Assembly (NCBI GenBank): GCA_018333605.1
Contig: JAGXSV010000075.1
Coordinates: 23,202-87,201, forward strand
Origin: Hydrogenophaga sp.
Lineage (GTDB): Bacteria > Pseudomonadota > Gammaproteobacteria > Burkholderiales > Burkholderiaceae_C
DNA: 64,000 bases
Direction: 5' to 3'
Part shown: positions 1 through 12,002 of the stretch, in pieces
How positions within the stretch are numbered: the first letter of the stretch is position 1
Layout: every line of letters starts with the position of its first letter
Notes under the pieces: model-generated
Database searches by the model: none
What the model saw: the letters and a program-made list of their open reading frames with translations, nothing else
Told to the model about the DNA's origin: nothing
Translations under genes and position numbers: made by a program

Positions 1-505
1 GCATGGCCAGGTAGAGCGATGTGGGGGTTTTGCCGCTGCGGCTCACCCCCACCAGAATCACGTCGGAGCCCTGCAGGTCGCGGTGGCTCTGGCCGTCATC
101 GTGGGCCAGCGAGAAGTTGATGGCTTCGATCCGGTCGTTGTAGGCTTGACTTTTGGAGGCGTCGGAAAAACGCCCCACCCGGTGGTTGGATTTGATGCCG
201 AGTTCCGCTTCCAGGGGTTCAACAAAGGTGCCGAACATGTCCAGCAGCATGCCCTGGCAGGTTTCTTTCACCACGCGCAACACATCCATGTTGACCACGG
301 TGGTGAACACCAGCGGCCGTTTGCCCTCCACCTCGGCCGTGTGGTTGATCTGCCGTATGGCCTGGTGAGCCTTGTCCACGCTGTCAATGAAGGGCAGGCG
401 CACCCGCCGAACCGGCGCTTCAAACTGCGCCAGGATGGCGTTGCCAAAGGTTTCGGCTGTGATGCCGGTGCCGTCAGAGATGAAAAAGACCGTTCGGTTG
501 GGCAT
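1..505 (-). CDS. ppsR: Pyruvate,water dikinase (PEP synthase) regulatory protein, partial at the left window edge
   Basis: Reverse strand reads MPNRTVFFISDGTGITAETFGNAILAQFEAPVRRVRLPFIDSVDKAHQAI...GSDVILVGVSRSGKTPTSLYLAM and runs off the edge; divergent from ppsA. An alternative in-frame ATG lies at 520. Confidence 0.9.
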   Translation of the reverse strand, partial: MPNRTVFFISDGTGITAETFGNAILAQFEAPVRRVRLPFIDSVDKAHQAIRQINHTAEVEGKRPLVFTTVVNMDVLRVVKETCQGMLLDMFGTFVEPLEAELGIKSNHRVGRFSDASKSQAYNDRIEAINFSLAHDDGQSHRDLQGSDVILVGVSRSGKTPTSLYLAM

Positions 506-768
506 GGTGGTACCGGGCATGTGCAAAAGGGAGCTCAAAAGGATTGTGAAAAATTCAAATTCAGCCGTCGTGGCTTTCACGCGCCGGCAGGCGGGTCGCC
601 GTCTCATCCGGGGCGTGCACCCTACAATCACGGGTGCTGGCTGCAGACCATTATCCTGGCTGCGGCCCCAGATTCAGCCCCGTTGCCCGGTGCCAGACCC
701 ACAACAGAATTACAGGTCTTGAGCTGGTGCGTGGAGCCCCCGGTTTTTTAACCTTGAGGAGTCTTTCC

Positions 769-3180
<2,412 letters not shown>

Positions 3181-3207
3181 GGCGCGGTTAGACCGGTAAC
3201 GGTGCAC

Positions 3208-3238
3208 AGCGGCGGGGTACAGCCCTTGCCGCTTTTTT
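3208..3238 (+). terminator. Rho-independent terminator after ppsA
   Basis: AGCGGCGGGG-tacag-CCCTTGCCGCT hairpin followed by TTTTTT. Confidence 0.7.
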
Positions 3239-3331
3239 GTTGCGCTGCAGCGTAAGGCGGCGGTCAGTGCCTGGCGCACAATCGTTCACAAGGTGCGCCC
3301 ACGGTGCGCGCCCCACAACGAGGAGACACGC

Positions 3332-3562
3332 ATGTTTGAAGGACTGGCCGCACAGCGTTTGGTGGCCCTGTTTTTCGCCGGCTGGGCGCTGCTGAACTTT
3401 CCTTTGCTCGCCCTGTGGGACCACGACGCCCGGGTCTGGGGCTTGCCCTTGTTTCCACTCGCGCTGTTTGTCCTCTGGGCGCTGCTGATTGCGGTGCTGG
3501 CCTGGGTGGTGGAGGGCGGTGCTTCTTCGCACCCATCTGTGCCCCACGAGCGCTTGGACTGA
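3332..3562 (+). CDS. Small two-TM hypothetical membrane protein
   Basis: MFEGLAAQRLVALFFAGWALLNFPLLALWDHDARVWGLPLFPLALFVLWALLIAVLAWVVEG...; AGGAG RBS; immediately precedes the SLC5-histidine kinase gene. Confidence 0.7.
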   Translation: MFEGLAAQRLVALFFAGWALLNFPLLALWDHDARVWGLPLFPLALFVLWALLIAVLAWVVEGGASSHPSVPHERLD

Positions 3563-3577
3563 CCCGATCGCACCACC

Positions 3578-6349
3578 ATGTTGTCCGCCCCGCTCGTCAT
3601 TGGCGTCTCGTTTGCCTACCTGTTGCTGCTGTTTGCGGTGGCCTATTTTGGCGACTGGCGGGCGGCTCAAGGGCGCTCGATCATTGCCAGCCCGTGGGTG
3701 TATGCCTTGTCGATGGCGGTGTATTGCACCGCCTGGACCTACTTTGGCAGCGTGGGCCGCGCGGCCAATTCCGGGGTGTGGTTCCTGCCGATCTACCTGG
3801 GCCCCATGCTGGCCATGATTTTGGCCTGGATGGTGGTGCGCAAGATGATCCGCATCGCCAAGACCTACCGCATCACCTCCATTGCCGACTTCATTGCCAG
3901 CCGTTACGGCAAGAGCCCGACCCTGGCCGGTCTGGTGACGCTGATCACGGTGGTGGGCATCGTGCCCTACATTGCATTGCAGCTCAAAGCCATTGCCAGC
4001 GGCTACGCGGTGCTCACCTCACCCCTGGGCCAGCCCGCGGTGCAAAGCGCCGACTGGTGGAGCGACAGCACGCTGTATGTGGCGCTGGCACTGGCGGGCT
4101 TCACAATCGTCTTTGGTGCCCGCCACCTGGACAGCACCGAGCGCCACGAGGGCATGGTGGCGGCGATTGCGTTCGAGTCGGTGGTGAAGCTGGTGGCGTT
4201 CATGGCCGTGGGCCTGTTTGTGAGCTTTGGCCTGTTTGCCAGCCCAGCCGCTTTGTTTGAGCAGGCCCACGCCGTGGAAGCGCTGCGCAACCTGCTGCAG
4301 TTTGGGCAGGGCCAACCTTTTCCCTACGCACAGTGGCTGGGCCTGACGCTGCTGGCCATGCTGTCGGTCATTTTTCTGCCGCGGCAATTTCAGGTGATGG
4401 TGGTGGAGAACGTGGACGAACAGCACCTGCGGCGCGCGGTGTGGGCGTTTCCGCTGTACCTGCTGCTGATCAACTTGTTTGTGCTGCCCATCGCCATTGG
4501 CGGCCTGCTGCATTTCGGCCCCGGTGTCATGGACCCGGAAACCTTCATCTTGTCGTTGCCGTTGTCACAGGGACAAAACGCTTTGGCCCTGTTTGCCTTT
4601 GTGGGTGGGTTGTCGGCGGCCACCGGCATGGTGATCGTGGAAGCCATCGCGGTGTCCACCATGGTGTGCAACGATCTGGTGATGCCCATTTTGCTGCGCA
4701 TGCGGCGCTTCGGCGCGCGCGCCAGTGGTGATTTGACGGGCCTGCTGCTGGCTATTCGCCGCTTGGCCATTTTGGGCATTTTGTTGTTGGGCTACCTGTA
4801 CTTTCACCTGGCTGGCGAGGCCTACGCACTGGTCAGCATCGGGCTGATCAGCTTTGCCGCCGTGGCGCAGTTTGCGCCAGCCATGCTGGGGGGCATGTAC
4901 TGGAAGGGTGGCACACGCCACGGCGCGCTCACCGGTCTGTTGCTCGGCTTTGCGTTTTGGGTCTATACCTTGATGCTGCCCTCGCTGGCCAAGTCGGGCT
5001 GGCTGGCAGCCGACTTTCTGGAGCATGGGCCCTGGGGTCTGGTCTGGCTCAAGCCCGAAGCCTTTCTGGGTTTGGTGGGCTTGGACAATCTGAGCCATTC
5101 GCTGTTCTGGAGCTTGCTGGCCAACGTGGGCGGCTACGTCGGCGTGTCGCTGTGGCGCGCGCCTTCGGCCCGCGAAACCAGCCAGGCGTTGTTGTTTGTG
5201 GACGTGTTCAATCGCAAGGCCGGTGCGCGGCCGGTGTTCTGGCAGGGCCGCGCCAAGGTGTCGGCGCTGCTGCCGCTGGCGGGCCGGTTTCTGGGGGCCG
5301 AGCAGGCACAACGCCTGTTTGCCGACTACGCGCGCCGTGTGGGGGTGGCGGGCATTGACGCCATACCCGCAGATGCCCGCCTGGTGCAGTTTGTTGAAAC
5401 CGAACTGACGGGTGCGATTGGCAGCGCGTCCGCACGGGTCATGGTGGCTTCGGTGGTGGAGGAAGAGCCTCTGGATCTGGACGATGTGATGCGCATCCTG
5501 GACGAAGCTTCCCAGTTGCGTGCCTATTCCCATGCGCTGGAAGAAAAGTCGCAGTCGCTGGAGCGGGCCACCGCCGAATTGCGTGAGGCCAATGAAAAAC
5601 TGAAGAGTCTGGACCGCATGAAGGACGATTTCATGTCCTCGGTCACCCACGAATTGCGCACACCCTTGACTTCGATCAGGGCGCTCTCGGAGTTGATGCG
5701 CGACGATAGCGACATGGATCTGGCGCAGCGCCAGCAGTTTCTGGGCATCATCGTGGTGGAAGCTGAACGGCTGAGCCGGTTGGTGAGCCAGGTGCTGGAC
5801 ATGGCCAAAATTGAAGCCGGGCACGCCGAGTGGCACAACACCGAGGTGGACATGCGCGAGTTGCTGGAACAAGCCGCTGCCACCATGGGGGAAACCTGCC
5901 GGGAGCGCGGCGTGGCGTTGCAACTGGAGTTGCCCGCCATGGTGCGCCCGCTGTGGGCCGACGCGGACCGGATCACCCAGGTGGTGCTGAACCTGCTGTC
6001 CAACGCGGCCAAATACGCGCCGCGCGGCGCGGGGCGGGTGCAGATGCGCTTGAATGACGAGACGGATGGCATCACGGTGGAGGTTCAGGACAACGGACCG
6101 GGCCTTGCGCAGGATCAGCAGGCGATAGTGTTTGAGAAATTTCGTCAGGTGACGGGCGACGATCATTACCGCCCAGGCGGCACGGGTCTGGGCTTACCCA
6201 TCAGCCGCCAGATCGTGGAGCATTTTGGCGGGCACATGTGGCTGCGGTCGAGCGCTGGGCAGGGCGCTGTATTTGGTTTCTTCTTGCCGCGACGCAACAC
6301 CGGCACTGAAGGCCAGGTGAACGGCGCGTCTGACACACCAGCGACTTGA
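3578..6349 (+). CDS. Hybrid sensor: N-terminal sodium:solute symporter (SLC5) domain fused to a HisKA/HATPase histidine kinase (CbrA/CrbS-like)
   Basis: 923 aa; multi-TM N-terminus with SSS-like helices; H-box SSVTHELRTPLTSIRAL; HATPase boxes NLLSNAAKYAP, DNGPGL, GTGLGLPIS. Confidence 0.9.
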   Translation: MLSAPLVIGVSFAYLLLLFAVAYFGDWRAAQGRSIIASPWVYALSMAVYCTAWTYFGSVGRAANSGVWFLPIYLGPMLAMILAWMVVRKMIRIAKTYRITSIADFIASRYGKSPTLAGLVTLITVVGIVPYIALQLKAIASGYAVLTSPLGQPAVQSADWWSDSTLYVALALAGFTIVFGARHLDSTERHEGMVAAIAFESVVKLVAFMAVGLFVSFGLFASPAALFEQAHAVEALRNLLQFGQGQPFPYAQWLGLTLLAMLSVIFLPRQFQVMVVENVDEQHLRRAVWAFPLYLLLINLFVLPIAIGGLLHFGPGVMDPETFILSLPLSQGQNALALFAFVGGLSAATGMVIVEAIAVSTMVCNDLVMPILLRMRRFGARASGDLTGLLLAIRRLAILGILLLGYLYFHLAGEAYALVSIGLISFAAVAQFAPAMLGGMYWKGGTRHGALTGLLLGFAFWVYTLMLPSLAKSGWLAADFLEHGPWGLVWLKPEAFLGLVGLDNLSHSLFWSLLANVGGYVGVSLWRAPSARETSQALLFVDVFNRKAGARPVFWQGRAKVSALLPLAGRFLGAEQAQRLFADYARRVGVAGIDAIPADARLVQFVETELTGAIGSASARVMVASVVEEEPLDLDDVMRILDEASQLRAYSHALEEKSQSLERATAELREANEKLKSLDRMKDDFMSSVTHELRTPLTSIRALSELMRDDSDMDLAQRQQFLGIIVVEAERLSRLVSQVLDMAKIEAGHAEWHNTEVDMRELLEQAAATMGETCRERGVALQLELPAMVRPLWADADRITQVVLNLLSNAAKYAPRGAGRVQMRLNDETDGITVEVQDNGPGLAQDQQAIVFEKFRQVTGDDHYRPGGTGLGLPISRQIVEHFGGHMWLRSSAGQGAVFGFFLPRRNTGTEGQVNGASDTPAT

Positions 6350-6396
6350 GTCCCGGGGGCCTGGGCGCAGCGCACAACAAACAGAGGAGCACAGGC

Positions 6397-6771
6397 ATGA
6401 GCCAGAAAATACTGATTGCAGACGACGAGCCCAACATCCTGATCTCCCTGGAGTTCTTGATGAAGCGTGAAGGCTACGATGTGGTGGTGGCGCGCGATGG
6501 GCAGGAGGCGGTGGACGCGGTTCTGCGTGAGCGCCCGGCACTCGTGTTGTTGGACGTGATGATGCCCGTCAAGACCGGGTTTGATGTGTGCCACGAGGTG
6601 CGCGCCAACGAGGCCGTGCGCGACACACTCATTGTCATGCTCACCGCCAAGGGGCGGGACACCGATGTGGCCAAGGGTTTGGCCCTGGGCGCCAACGCCT
6701 ACATGACCAAGCCGTTTTCAACCAAAGAACTGGTGCAAAAAGTGCGTGAGTTGCTGGGGTCGCCTGCATGA
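6397..6771 (+). CDS. Stand-alone receiver-domain response regulator (no output domain)
   Basis: MSQKILIADDEPNILISLEFLMKREGYDVVVARDGQEAV...LVLLDVMMP...MLTAKGR...GANAYMTKPFS; 124 aa. ATG 6397 with GAGGAG RBS. Confidence 0.9.
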   Translation: MSQKILIADDEPNILISLEFLMKREGYDVVVARDGQEAVDAVLRERPALVLLDVMMPVKTGFDVCHEVRANEAVRDTLIVMLTAKGRDTDVAKGLALGANAYMTKPFSTKELVQKVRELLGSPA

Positions 6772-8969
6772 GCGCCCAGCAAAAAACCGACCGTCGGCTG
6801 TGGTGGTTGCTGGGTGTGGCGGCCGTGCTGTCGGTGGCCTGGCTGCTGGCCACCCTGGGCCTGGTGGGCTCTACACTGGAGCCGACGGAGCGCGCGACGG
6901 TTTGGGGCCTGCTCGGCGACCGGCTGGCTCTGATTTCCCTGACCTGGGGCGCGGGCATGGCGGCCATTGCCTGGGGACTCAAGCGCTGGTTTGACCATTG
7001 GGTGACGCCTTCAGTGCAGCTGGCGGAAGAAGCCCAGGTGCTGCTGAAAACCGATGTGGTGCGCGAACTGCGGCCCAAAGGCAATGTGGAAACCCGCGTG
7101 CTGGCCGATCTGTTCAACCAACTGGTGGGCCAGCGCGAGGCGCTGCGGCGCGAGATGGACAGCAAGGTACAAGAGGCTGCGCAGGGGATTGAGCAGGAAA
7201 AAAGCCGTTTGGCGGCGCTGATGTCCGAACTGACGCAAAGCGTGGTGGTGTGTAACCTGGATGGCCGCGTGCTGCTGTACAACAACCGCGCCCGCATGCA
7301 GTTTCGTGCGCTCTCGCAGGCGCCCGGCGTGGCTGGTGGTGCCGAGCTGATCGGTCTGGGCCGGTCAATCTACAGCGTGTTTGACCGCAAGCTGGTGGCC
7401 CATGCGTTGGAAAACATTCAGCAGCGCATGCTGCGCGGGGCAGGGCAGCCGTCGGCGCAGTTCGTGACCACCACCGCAGCCGGGCAGCTGCTGAGGGTGC
7501 AAATGGCGCCTGTGCGCTCACCACAAGCCCAAGGCGCCGAGGCCGCAGCCGATCGCATGGAGCTGACCGGCTTCGTGCTGATGCTTGACAACATCACCAG
7601 CGACTTTGAAGCCGAGTCGGCCAAAGACCAGGTGCTGCACAGCCTGACCGAGGGCAGCCGCTCGGCGCTGGCCAACATGCAGGCCGCGATTGACATGCTG
7701 GACTACCCCGACCTGGAGCCCGCCATGCGCGAGCGTTTCCTGGGCGTGATCCGCGACGAAACGCGGTCACTGAGCCAACGCATTGGTGCGCTGGAAGCGG
7801 GTTCGGCCGACAGCCTGAAGACGCGCTGGCCGCTGGAAGACATGCTGGGTGCCGACCTGGTGAGCGCAGCTCTGCGCCGCATTGAGACCGTGACCAGTCT
7901 GCCCGCCTCGTCCATCGACGTGGATGGCTCGGTCTGGCTCAAGGTGGAGAGCTTTTCGCTGTTGCAGGCGCTGGTGTACCTGTCGGGGCGCCTGGCCGAC
8001 GAGTTCGAGGTGCGCTTTGTTCAGTTGCGACTGGGCAACGCCACGGGAAGCCCTGGCAAGGCCCAGCTGGACCTGATCTGGTCGGGTCAGGTCATGAGTA
8101 CCGAGACGGTGATGAGCTGGGAAATGGACGCCATGAAGGTGGGCAGTGAAACCACACGCTTGACGGTGCGCGATGTGGTGGAGCGCCACGGCGGCGCTTT
8201 CTGGTTTGAGCGCGAGCGTTCGCGACACCAGGCGTTTTTCCGTTTCCTGCTGCCGCTGGCCAACCCGCAGGAGCAGCTGGATTCGGCCGCGTTCGTCAAG
8301 AACGAAAGCCGTCCCGAGTACTACGACTTCGACCTTTTCAAGACCACCGAGCAGACGCGCACCCTGGACGACCGCCGACTCAGCGACCTGGCCTACACGG
8401 TGTTCGACACCGAGACCACCGGCCTGAACCCGTCGCAGGGCGACGAGATCATCCAGATTGGAGCGGCGCGCGTGGTCAACAACAAGCTGCTGCGCCAGGA
8501 ATGCTTTGAGCAACTGGTTGACCCGCGGCGCACGATTCCAGCGGCGTCCATACCCATTCACGGCATCCAGCCCGAGATGGTGCTGGGCCAGCCCACCATT
8601 GACCAGGTGTTGCCCGCGTTTCATGCCTTTGCGCAGGACACCGTGCTGGTGGCCCACAACGCCGCATTTGACATGCGCTTTTTGCAGCTGAAGGAGAAGC
8701 AGAGCGGGGTGGTGTTTGACCACCCGGTGCTCGACACGCTGCTGCTGTCGGCCCTGGTGCATCCCAACCAGGACTCGCACCGTCTGGAGGCCATCGCCGA
8801 GCGCTTCAATGTCACCATCATCGGCCGCCACACCGCCATGGGGGACGCCATGGTGACCGCCGAGGTGTTCCTGAAGCTCATTCCGCTGCTGGCCGAAAAA
8901 GGTATTCACACCTTGGGGCAGGCGCGTGAAGCAGCGCAGCAAACCTACTACGCCCGCTTGAAGTATTGA
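6768..8969 (+). CDS. Membrane-anchored HAMP/PAS/degenerate histidine-kinase protein fused to a C-terminal DEDDh 3'-5' exonuclease (DnaQ-like)
   Basis: 733 aa; two N-terminal TM segments; PAS-like region VVVCNLDGRVLLYNNRA; C-terminus has TVFDTETTGLNPSQGDEIIQIGAARV, VAHNAAFDMRFL and GRHTAMGDAMVT. ATGA overlap with the response regulator. Confidence 0.85.
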   Translation: MSAQQKTDRRLWWLLGVAAVLSVAWLLATLGLVGSTLEPTERATVWGLLGDRLALISLTWGAGMAAIAWGLKRWFDHWVTPSVQLAEEAQVLLKTDVVRELRPKGNVETRVLADLFNQLVGQREALRREMDSKVQEAAQGIEQEKSRLAALMSELTQSVVVCNLDGRVLLYNNRARMQFRALSQAPGVAGGAELIGLGRSIYSVFDRKLVAHALENIQQRMLRGAGQPSAQFVTTTAAGQLLRVQMAPVRSPQAQGAEAAADRMELTGFVLMLDNITSDFEAESAKDQVLHSLTEGSRSALANMQAAIDMLDYPDLEPAMRERFLGVIRDETRSLSQRIGALEAGSADSLKTRWPLEDMLGADLVSAALRRIETVTSLPASSIDVDGSVWLKVESFSLLQALVYLSGRLADEFEVRFVQLRLGNATGSPGKAQLDLIWSGQVMSTETVMSWEMDAMKVGSETTRLTVRDVVERHGGAFWFERERSRHQAFFRFLLPLANPQEQLDSAAFVKNESRPEYYDFDLFKTTEQTRTLDDRRLSDLAYTVFDTETTGLNPSQGDEIIQIGAARVVNNKLLRQECFEQLVDPRRTIPAASIPIHGIQPEMVLGQPTIDQVLPAFHAFAQDTVLVAHNAAFDMRFLQLKEKQSGVVFDHPVLDTLLLSALVHPNQDSHRLEAIAERFNVTIIGRHTAMGDAMVTAEVFLKLIPLLAEKGIHTLGQAREAAQQTYYARLKY

Positions 8970-8970
8970 T

Positions 8971-9009
8971 CTCCCCCGCGCCGGCTTGTGCGACCGGTGC
9001 GGGGGGAGC
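8971..9009. terminator. Strong hairpin between convergent genes (no clear T-run)
   Basis: CTCCCCCGCgCCGG-cttgtgcga-CCGGtGCGGGGGGAG. Confidence 0.45.
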
Positions 9010-10875
9010 TCAATGCCTGTAGCGTTGGGCCAGCACGCTTTGAAGCGACTGCACCACGGTGAAGGCATCCTTGAGCTGGCTGCGTTCGAAGTTGGACACG
9101 TCGGCCGGATTGAGGAAGCTGTCGGGTGACTCGGCGCGGCTAATCTGTCGGGCCTGGTGCTGGATGCGGGTGTAGGCGATAAATTCCAGGGCGTCGCGCA
9201 AGTCGCGCGCGCTTTGCTCGCTGATGGCGCCACCAGCCGCGGCGCTCGTCAGGCGGTCGTGGGTGTTCACCGCAGCGTCACCACCCGCCAGCGCATAGAT
9301 TCGGGCCAGGTCGACGATGGGCACCACGCCGGTGTGTTTGAGGTCGATGGTGCCCTTGTGCTCGCCGCTGCGAATGGTGGAGATGCCTTTGAACATGCCC
9401 AGCGGGGGCTGGTGTGTCAGTGCGTTGCCAACCATGTGCGCCAGGAACAGGGTGTTGCCCTGCGTGCGTTTGAGCACGTCGCCGCGCAGGTTGTCCAGCA
9501 GCTCGGATTTGCCGTGAATCGCGCGCAGGTCGAAAAACACGCAGGTCAGCATCAAGGCCTTCGGGTTGGGCTGGCTTGTCCAGCGAGCGAAATAGTCAGC
9601 CCAGCGCTTTTGGGGTTGGCGCCATGTGTCGGTCATGGCCATCATCTCGCCGGGGCAGTAAATGTAGCCGCAGGCGTCCAGGCCATCGCAGACAAACTGG
9701 GACAAGGCCTTGAAATAGGGGCCGTGAACGGCCTCGTCGTAGCGGTCGTCCAGCACCATGCAATTGTCCTGGTCTGACTTGGCCGTCTGTTCGTTGCGCG
9801 CCTGAGAGCCTGCCGCTACCCAGACGTAGTCGATCGGCGCCGGGCCCAGCTGCGCTTCACCCAGTTGCAGCAGCCGCGTGGTGATCGCATCGGTGATGGC
9901 CGTGATGATGTGGCCGGTGCTGTAGGCCGACGCTTCGGCCGCCGCCAGGCTCTGTTGCAGCCGCTTGATCTTGGTGCTGGCGCGCTGCAGGCCCTCAACC
10001 GTGCTTTGCTTGTAAATGTCCCCAGCCAGGTAAACGGCGGAGGTGCTGTGCTGTTCGGTCAGGTCGGTGGCGGTGATCATGCCCACGATACGCTGCCCAT
10101 CCAGCACCGGCACATGGTGGATGTTGTGTCGCGCCATCAGCAGCAGTGCGTCAAATGCCGGGTTTTGTACGTCGATGCTTAGGGGGGCCAGCGTGGCAAT
10201 GTCCATGATGGGGCGGGTGCTGTCCATGCCAGCGGCGATCACACGGTTGCGCAGGTCGCGGTCGGTGACCACGCCAAACAGGTGCTCCTGCTCCACGATC
10301 AAGACCGAAGACACCCTTTGCTCGCTCATGAGCTTTGCCGCGTCGCGGATGCTGGTGTGCGGCGGCAAGGTGATCGGGGCGCGCTTGATCAGGGCGCGCA
10401 CCGGCGTGGTCATGAGGTTGAGGGCGGGGTCTGTGCCGCCCGGCGCACCGCGTGGGCTGCTTTGCGTTGAAGTCGCGCCAGTGCTGCCACGGGGCAACAA
10501 CAGGCTCAGCGCAGGCAACTCGGTTTGCAGGGCATCAACCAGGGCATGGTCCATGCTCACCAGCGTGCAGTCGGTCCGGGCCTGGCACTCTTCGACACCG
10601 GCCACCCCATCAGCCTGCAAGCCAAACAGTTCGCCCGGGTACAAGGTGATCACGGGTTGCTGCTGCCCGTCCAGCAGGTGGACGCTACCCGTTACCAACC
10701 AGTGCAGCTGTTGCTGCAGTGCGGCTGGGGTACACGCTTGTGCACCAGCCGCCACCGGCTTTGCCTTGAGCGTGTCAGCCAACTTCTTTTGGGTGTCGTC
10801 GGACAGCAGGCCAAAGATACGGTGCATACGCAGGAGGTCGGCCAAAGGCGGTGTGTCGGAAGCGGTTTGTGTCAT
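9010..10875 (-). CDS. cNMP-binding-like / tandem CBS / DUF294 nucleotidyltransferase protein
   Basis: MTQTASDTPPLADLLRMHRIFGLLSDDTQKKL...; CBS region RVSSVLIVEQEHLFGVVTDRDLRNRV and HHVPVLDGQRIVGMITATDL; NTase motif GSQARNEQTAKSDQDN. Confidence 0.85.
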   Translation of the reverse strand: MTQTASDTPPLADLLRMHRIFGLLSDDTQKKLADTLKAKPVAAGAQACTPAALQQQLHWLVTGSVHLLDGQQQPVITLYPGELFGLQADGVAGVEECQARTDCTLVSMDHALVDALQTELPALSLLLPRGSTGATSTQSSPRGAPGGTDPALNLMTTPVRALIKRAPITLPPHTSIRDAAKLMSEQRVSSVLIVEQEHLFGVVTDRDLRNRVIAAGMDSTRPIMDIATLAPLSIDVQNPAFDALLLMARHNIHHVPVLDGQRIVGMITATDLTEQHSTSAVYLAGDIYKQSTVEGLQRASTKIKRLQQSLAAAEASAYSTGHIITAITDAITTRLLQLGEAQLGPAPIDYVWVAAGSQARNEQTAKSDQDNCMVLDDRYDEAVHGPYFKALSQFVCDGLDACGYIYCPGEMMAMTDTWRQPQKRWADYFARWTSQPNPKALMLTCVFFDLRAIHGKSELLDNLRGDVLKRTQGNTLFLAHMVGNALTHQPPLGMFKGISTIRSGEHKGTIDLKHTGVVPIVDLARIYALAGGDAAVNTHDRLTSAAAGGAISEQSARDLRDALEFIAYTRIQHQARQISRAESPDSFLNPADVSNFERSQLKDAFTVVQSLQSVLAQRYRH

Positions 10876-11016
10876 GGGTCGGGGTCCAGGTGGATTCAGC
10901 AAAACATGCTACACCGCACTGCAGCGGTCGCTGGTGGGTAAACCCTCACAGGGTTTGACCTGCGTCAGAGGGTTGGCGGGTGCGTCTGTAAGAACGCGGT
11001 AAGGTCCAGATTCAGA

Positions 11017-11340
11017 ATGGCGACACCGTTACCGCAGGCTTACATGCTCTTAATGATTTCTGCGCTCAAACTGATCACCGAAGTGGCCTTGTTGGCGCTT
11101 GTTGGTCAGTGGATTTTGGGCCTGCTGGCTGGCCAGCGCAAACAACACAATGTTTTTTACCAGGTGCTCGAGATCATCGGGCGGCCATTTGTTCAATTCA
11201 CACGCTGGGTTACCCCGCGTGTCGTCCTGGACCGCCACCTCCCGCTGGTGGCCTTTTTGATTTTGGGCTTTGTCTGGCTGGCCGTTACCGTGGCCAAAAT
11301 TTCCCACTGCCTGAAAGTGGGGGTTTCTCTGTGTCAGTGA
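11017..11340 (+). CDS. Hypothetical membrane protein (YggT-like hydrophobicity, not assigned)
   Basis: 107 aa with two to three hydrophobic segments: MLLMISALKLITEVALLALVGQWILGLL...PLVAFLILGFVWLAVTVAK. Confidence 0.55.
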   Translation: MATPLPQAYMLLMISALKLITEVALLALVGQWILGLLAGQRKQHNVFYQVLEIIGRPFVQFTRWVTPRVVLDRHLPLVAFLILGFVWLAVTVAKISHCLKVGVSLCQ

Positions 11341-11921
11341 ACCGTCCCACCAAGAGGTGTTTTGTCCACTGGCAGGTGCGTGGCTTGCTGCTGCTGGGGC
11401 GCCAGCGCCAGGCGCTTGAACGCATCACGGAGGCGCTGCAAGCCCACCCCAGCGACGCCCGGGCGCTGGCCACCCGAGCCCATGTGTTGGCCGAACTGGG
11501 TGAAAAGCCTGCCGCCCTTCAAGCGCTCGCCGATTTGGTGGCGCTTGAGCCTGGGCAAGCGGCCAGTTGGTTCAACTATGGTTTTTTGAGCGAAGAGCTG
11601 GGCCTGCTGGAGCAAGCTGAAAACGCTTTTCAGCGCGCTGTCGCCATCGATCCCCGGCTGGATCGGGCTTGGTATGGTCTCGCGCTCAGCCTGATCCGCC
11701 AGCGTCGTTTTGACGAAGCCATCTCCGCGCTGAAGAAAAACACCGAACTGCAACCCATGAGCCCCTACGGCTGGTACCAGTTGGCGCGCGTGCATGTGCA
11801 GCGGCAAGAGCCCGATGAAGCAACGAAAATCATTCGCCACCTGCGCCGCTTTGATCCCAAGGTGGCCGCCCAGCTCGAAAGGGAAACGGGCCTGGGCGGG
11901 CGCCGTCTGAAGTCCGCGTGA
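11331..11921 (+). CDS. Tetratricopeptide-repeat protein
   Basis: TPR-like repeats ALERITEALQAHPSDARALATRAHVLAELGEKPAALQALADLVALEPGQAASWFNYGFLSEELGLLEQAENAFQRAVAIDPRLDRAWYGLALSL. Likely GTG start at 11331 or 11337; the ORF-track start is too early. Confidence 0.75.
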   Translation: MSVNRPTKRCFVHWQVRGLLLLGRQRQALERITEALQAHPSDARALATRAHVLAELGEKPAALQALADLVALEPGQAASWFNYGFLSEELGLLEQAENAFQRAVAIDPRLDRAWYGLALSLIRQRRFDEAISALKKNTELQPMSPYGWYQLARVHVQRQEPDEATKIIRHLRRFDPKVAAQLERETGLGGRRLKSA

Positions 11922-12002
11922 CGCCCACGGCGTTTCCATTGAACACGGGTTCCCGGCACAAGCCTAGCCCATGAAGTGCCCGCAAGGGCGAAGTTGACCG
12001 AG

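Noticed and set aside
4565-6166. 533-aa minus-strand ORF antisense to the SLC5-kinase
   Set aside because: Antisense composition artefact; plus strand has full SSS and kinase motifs.
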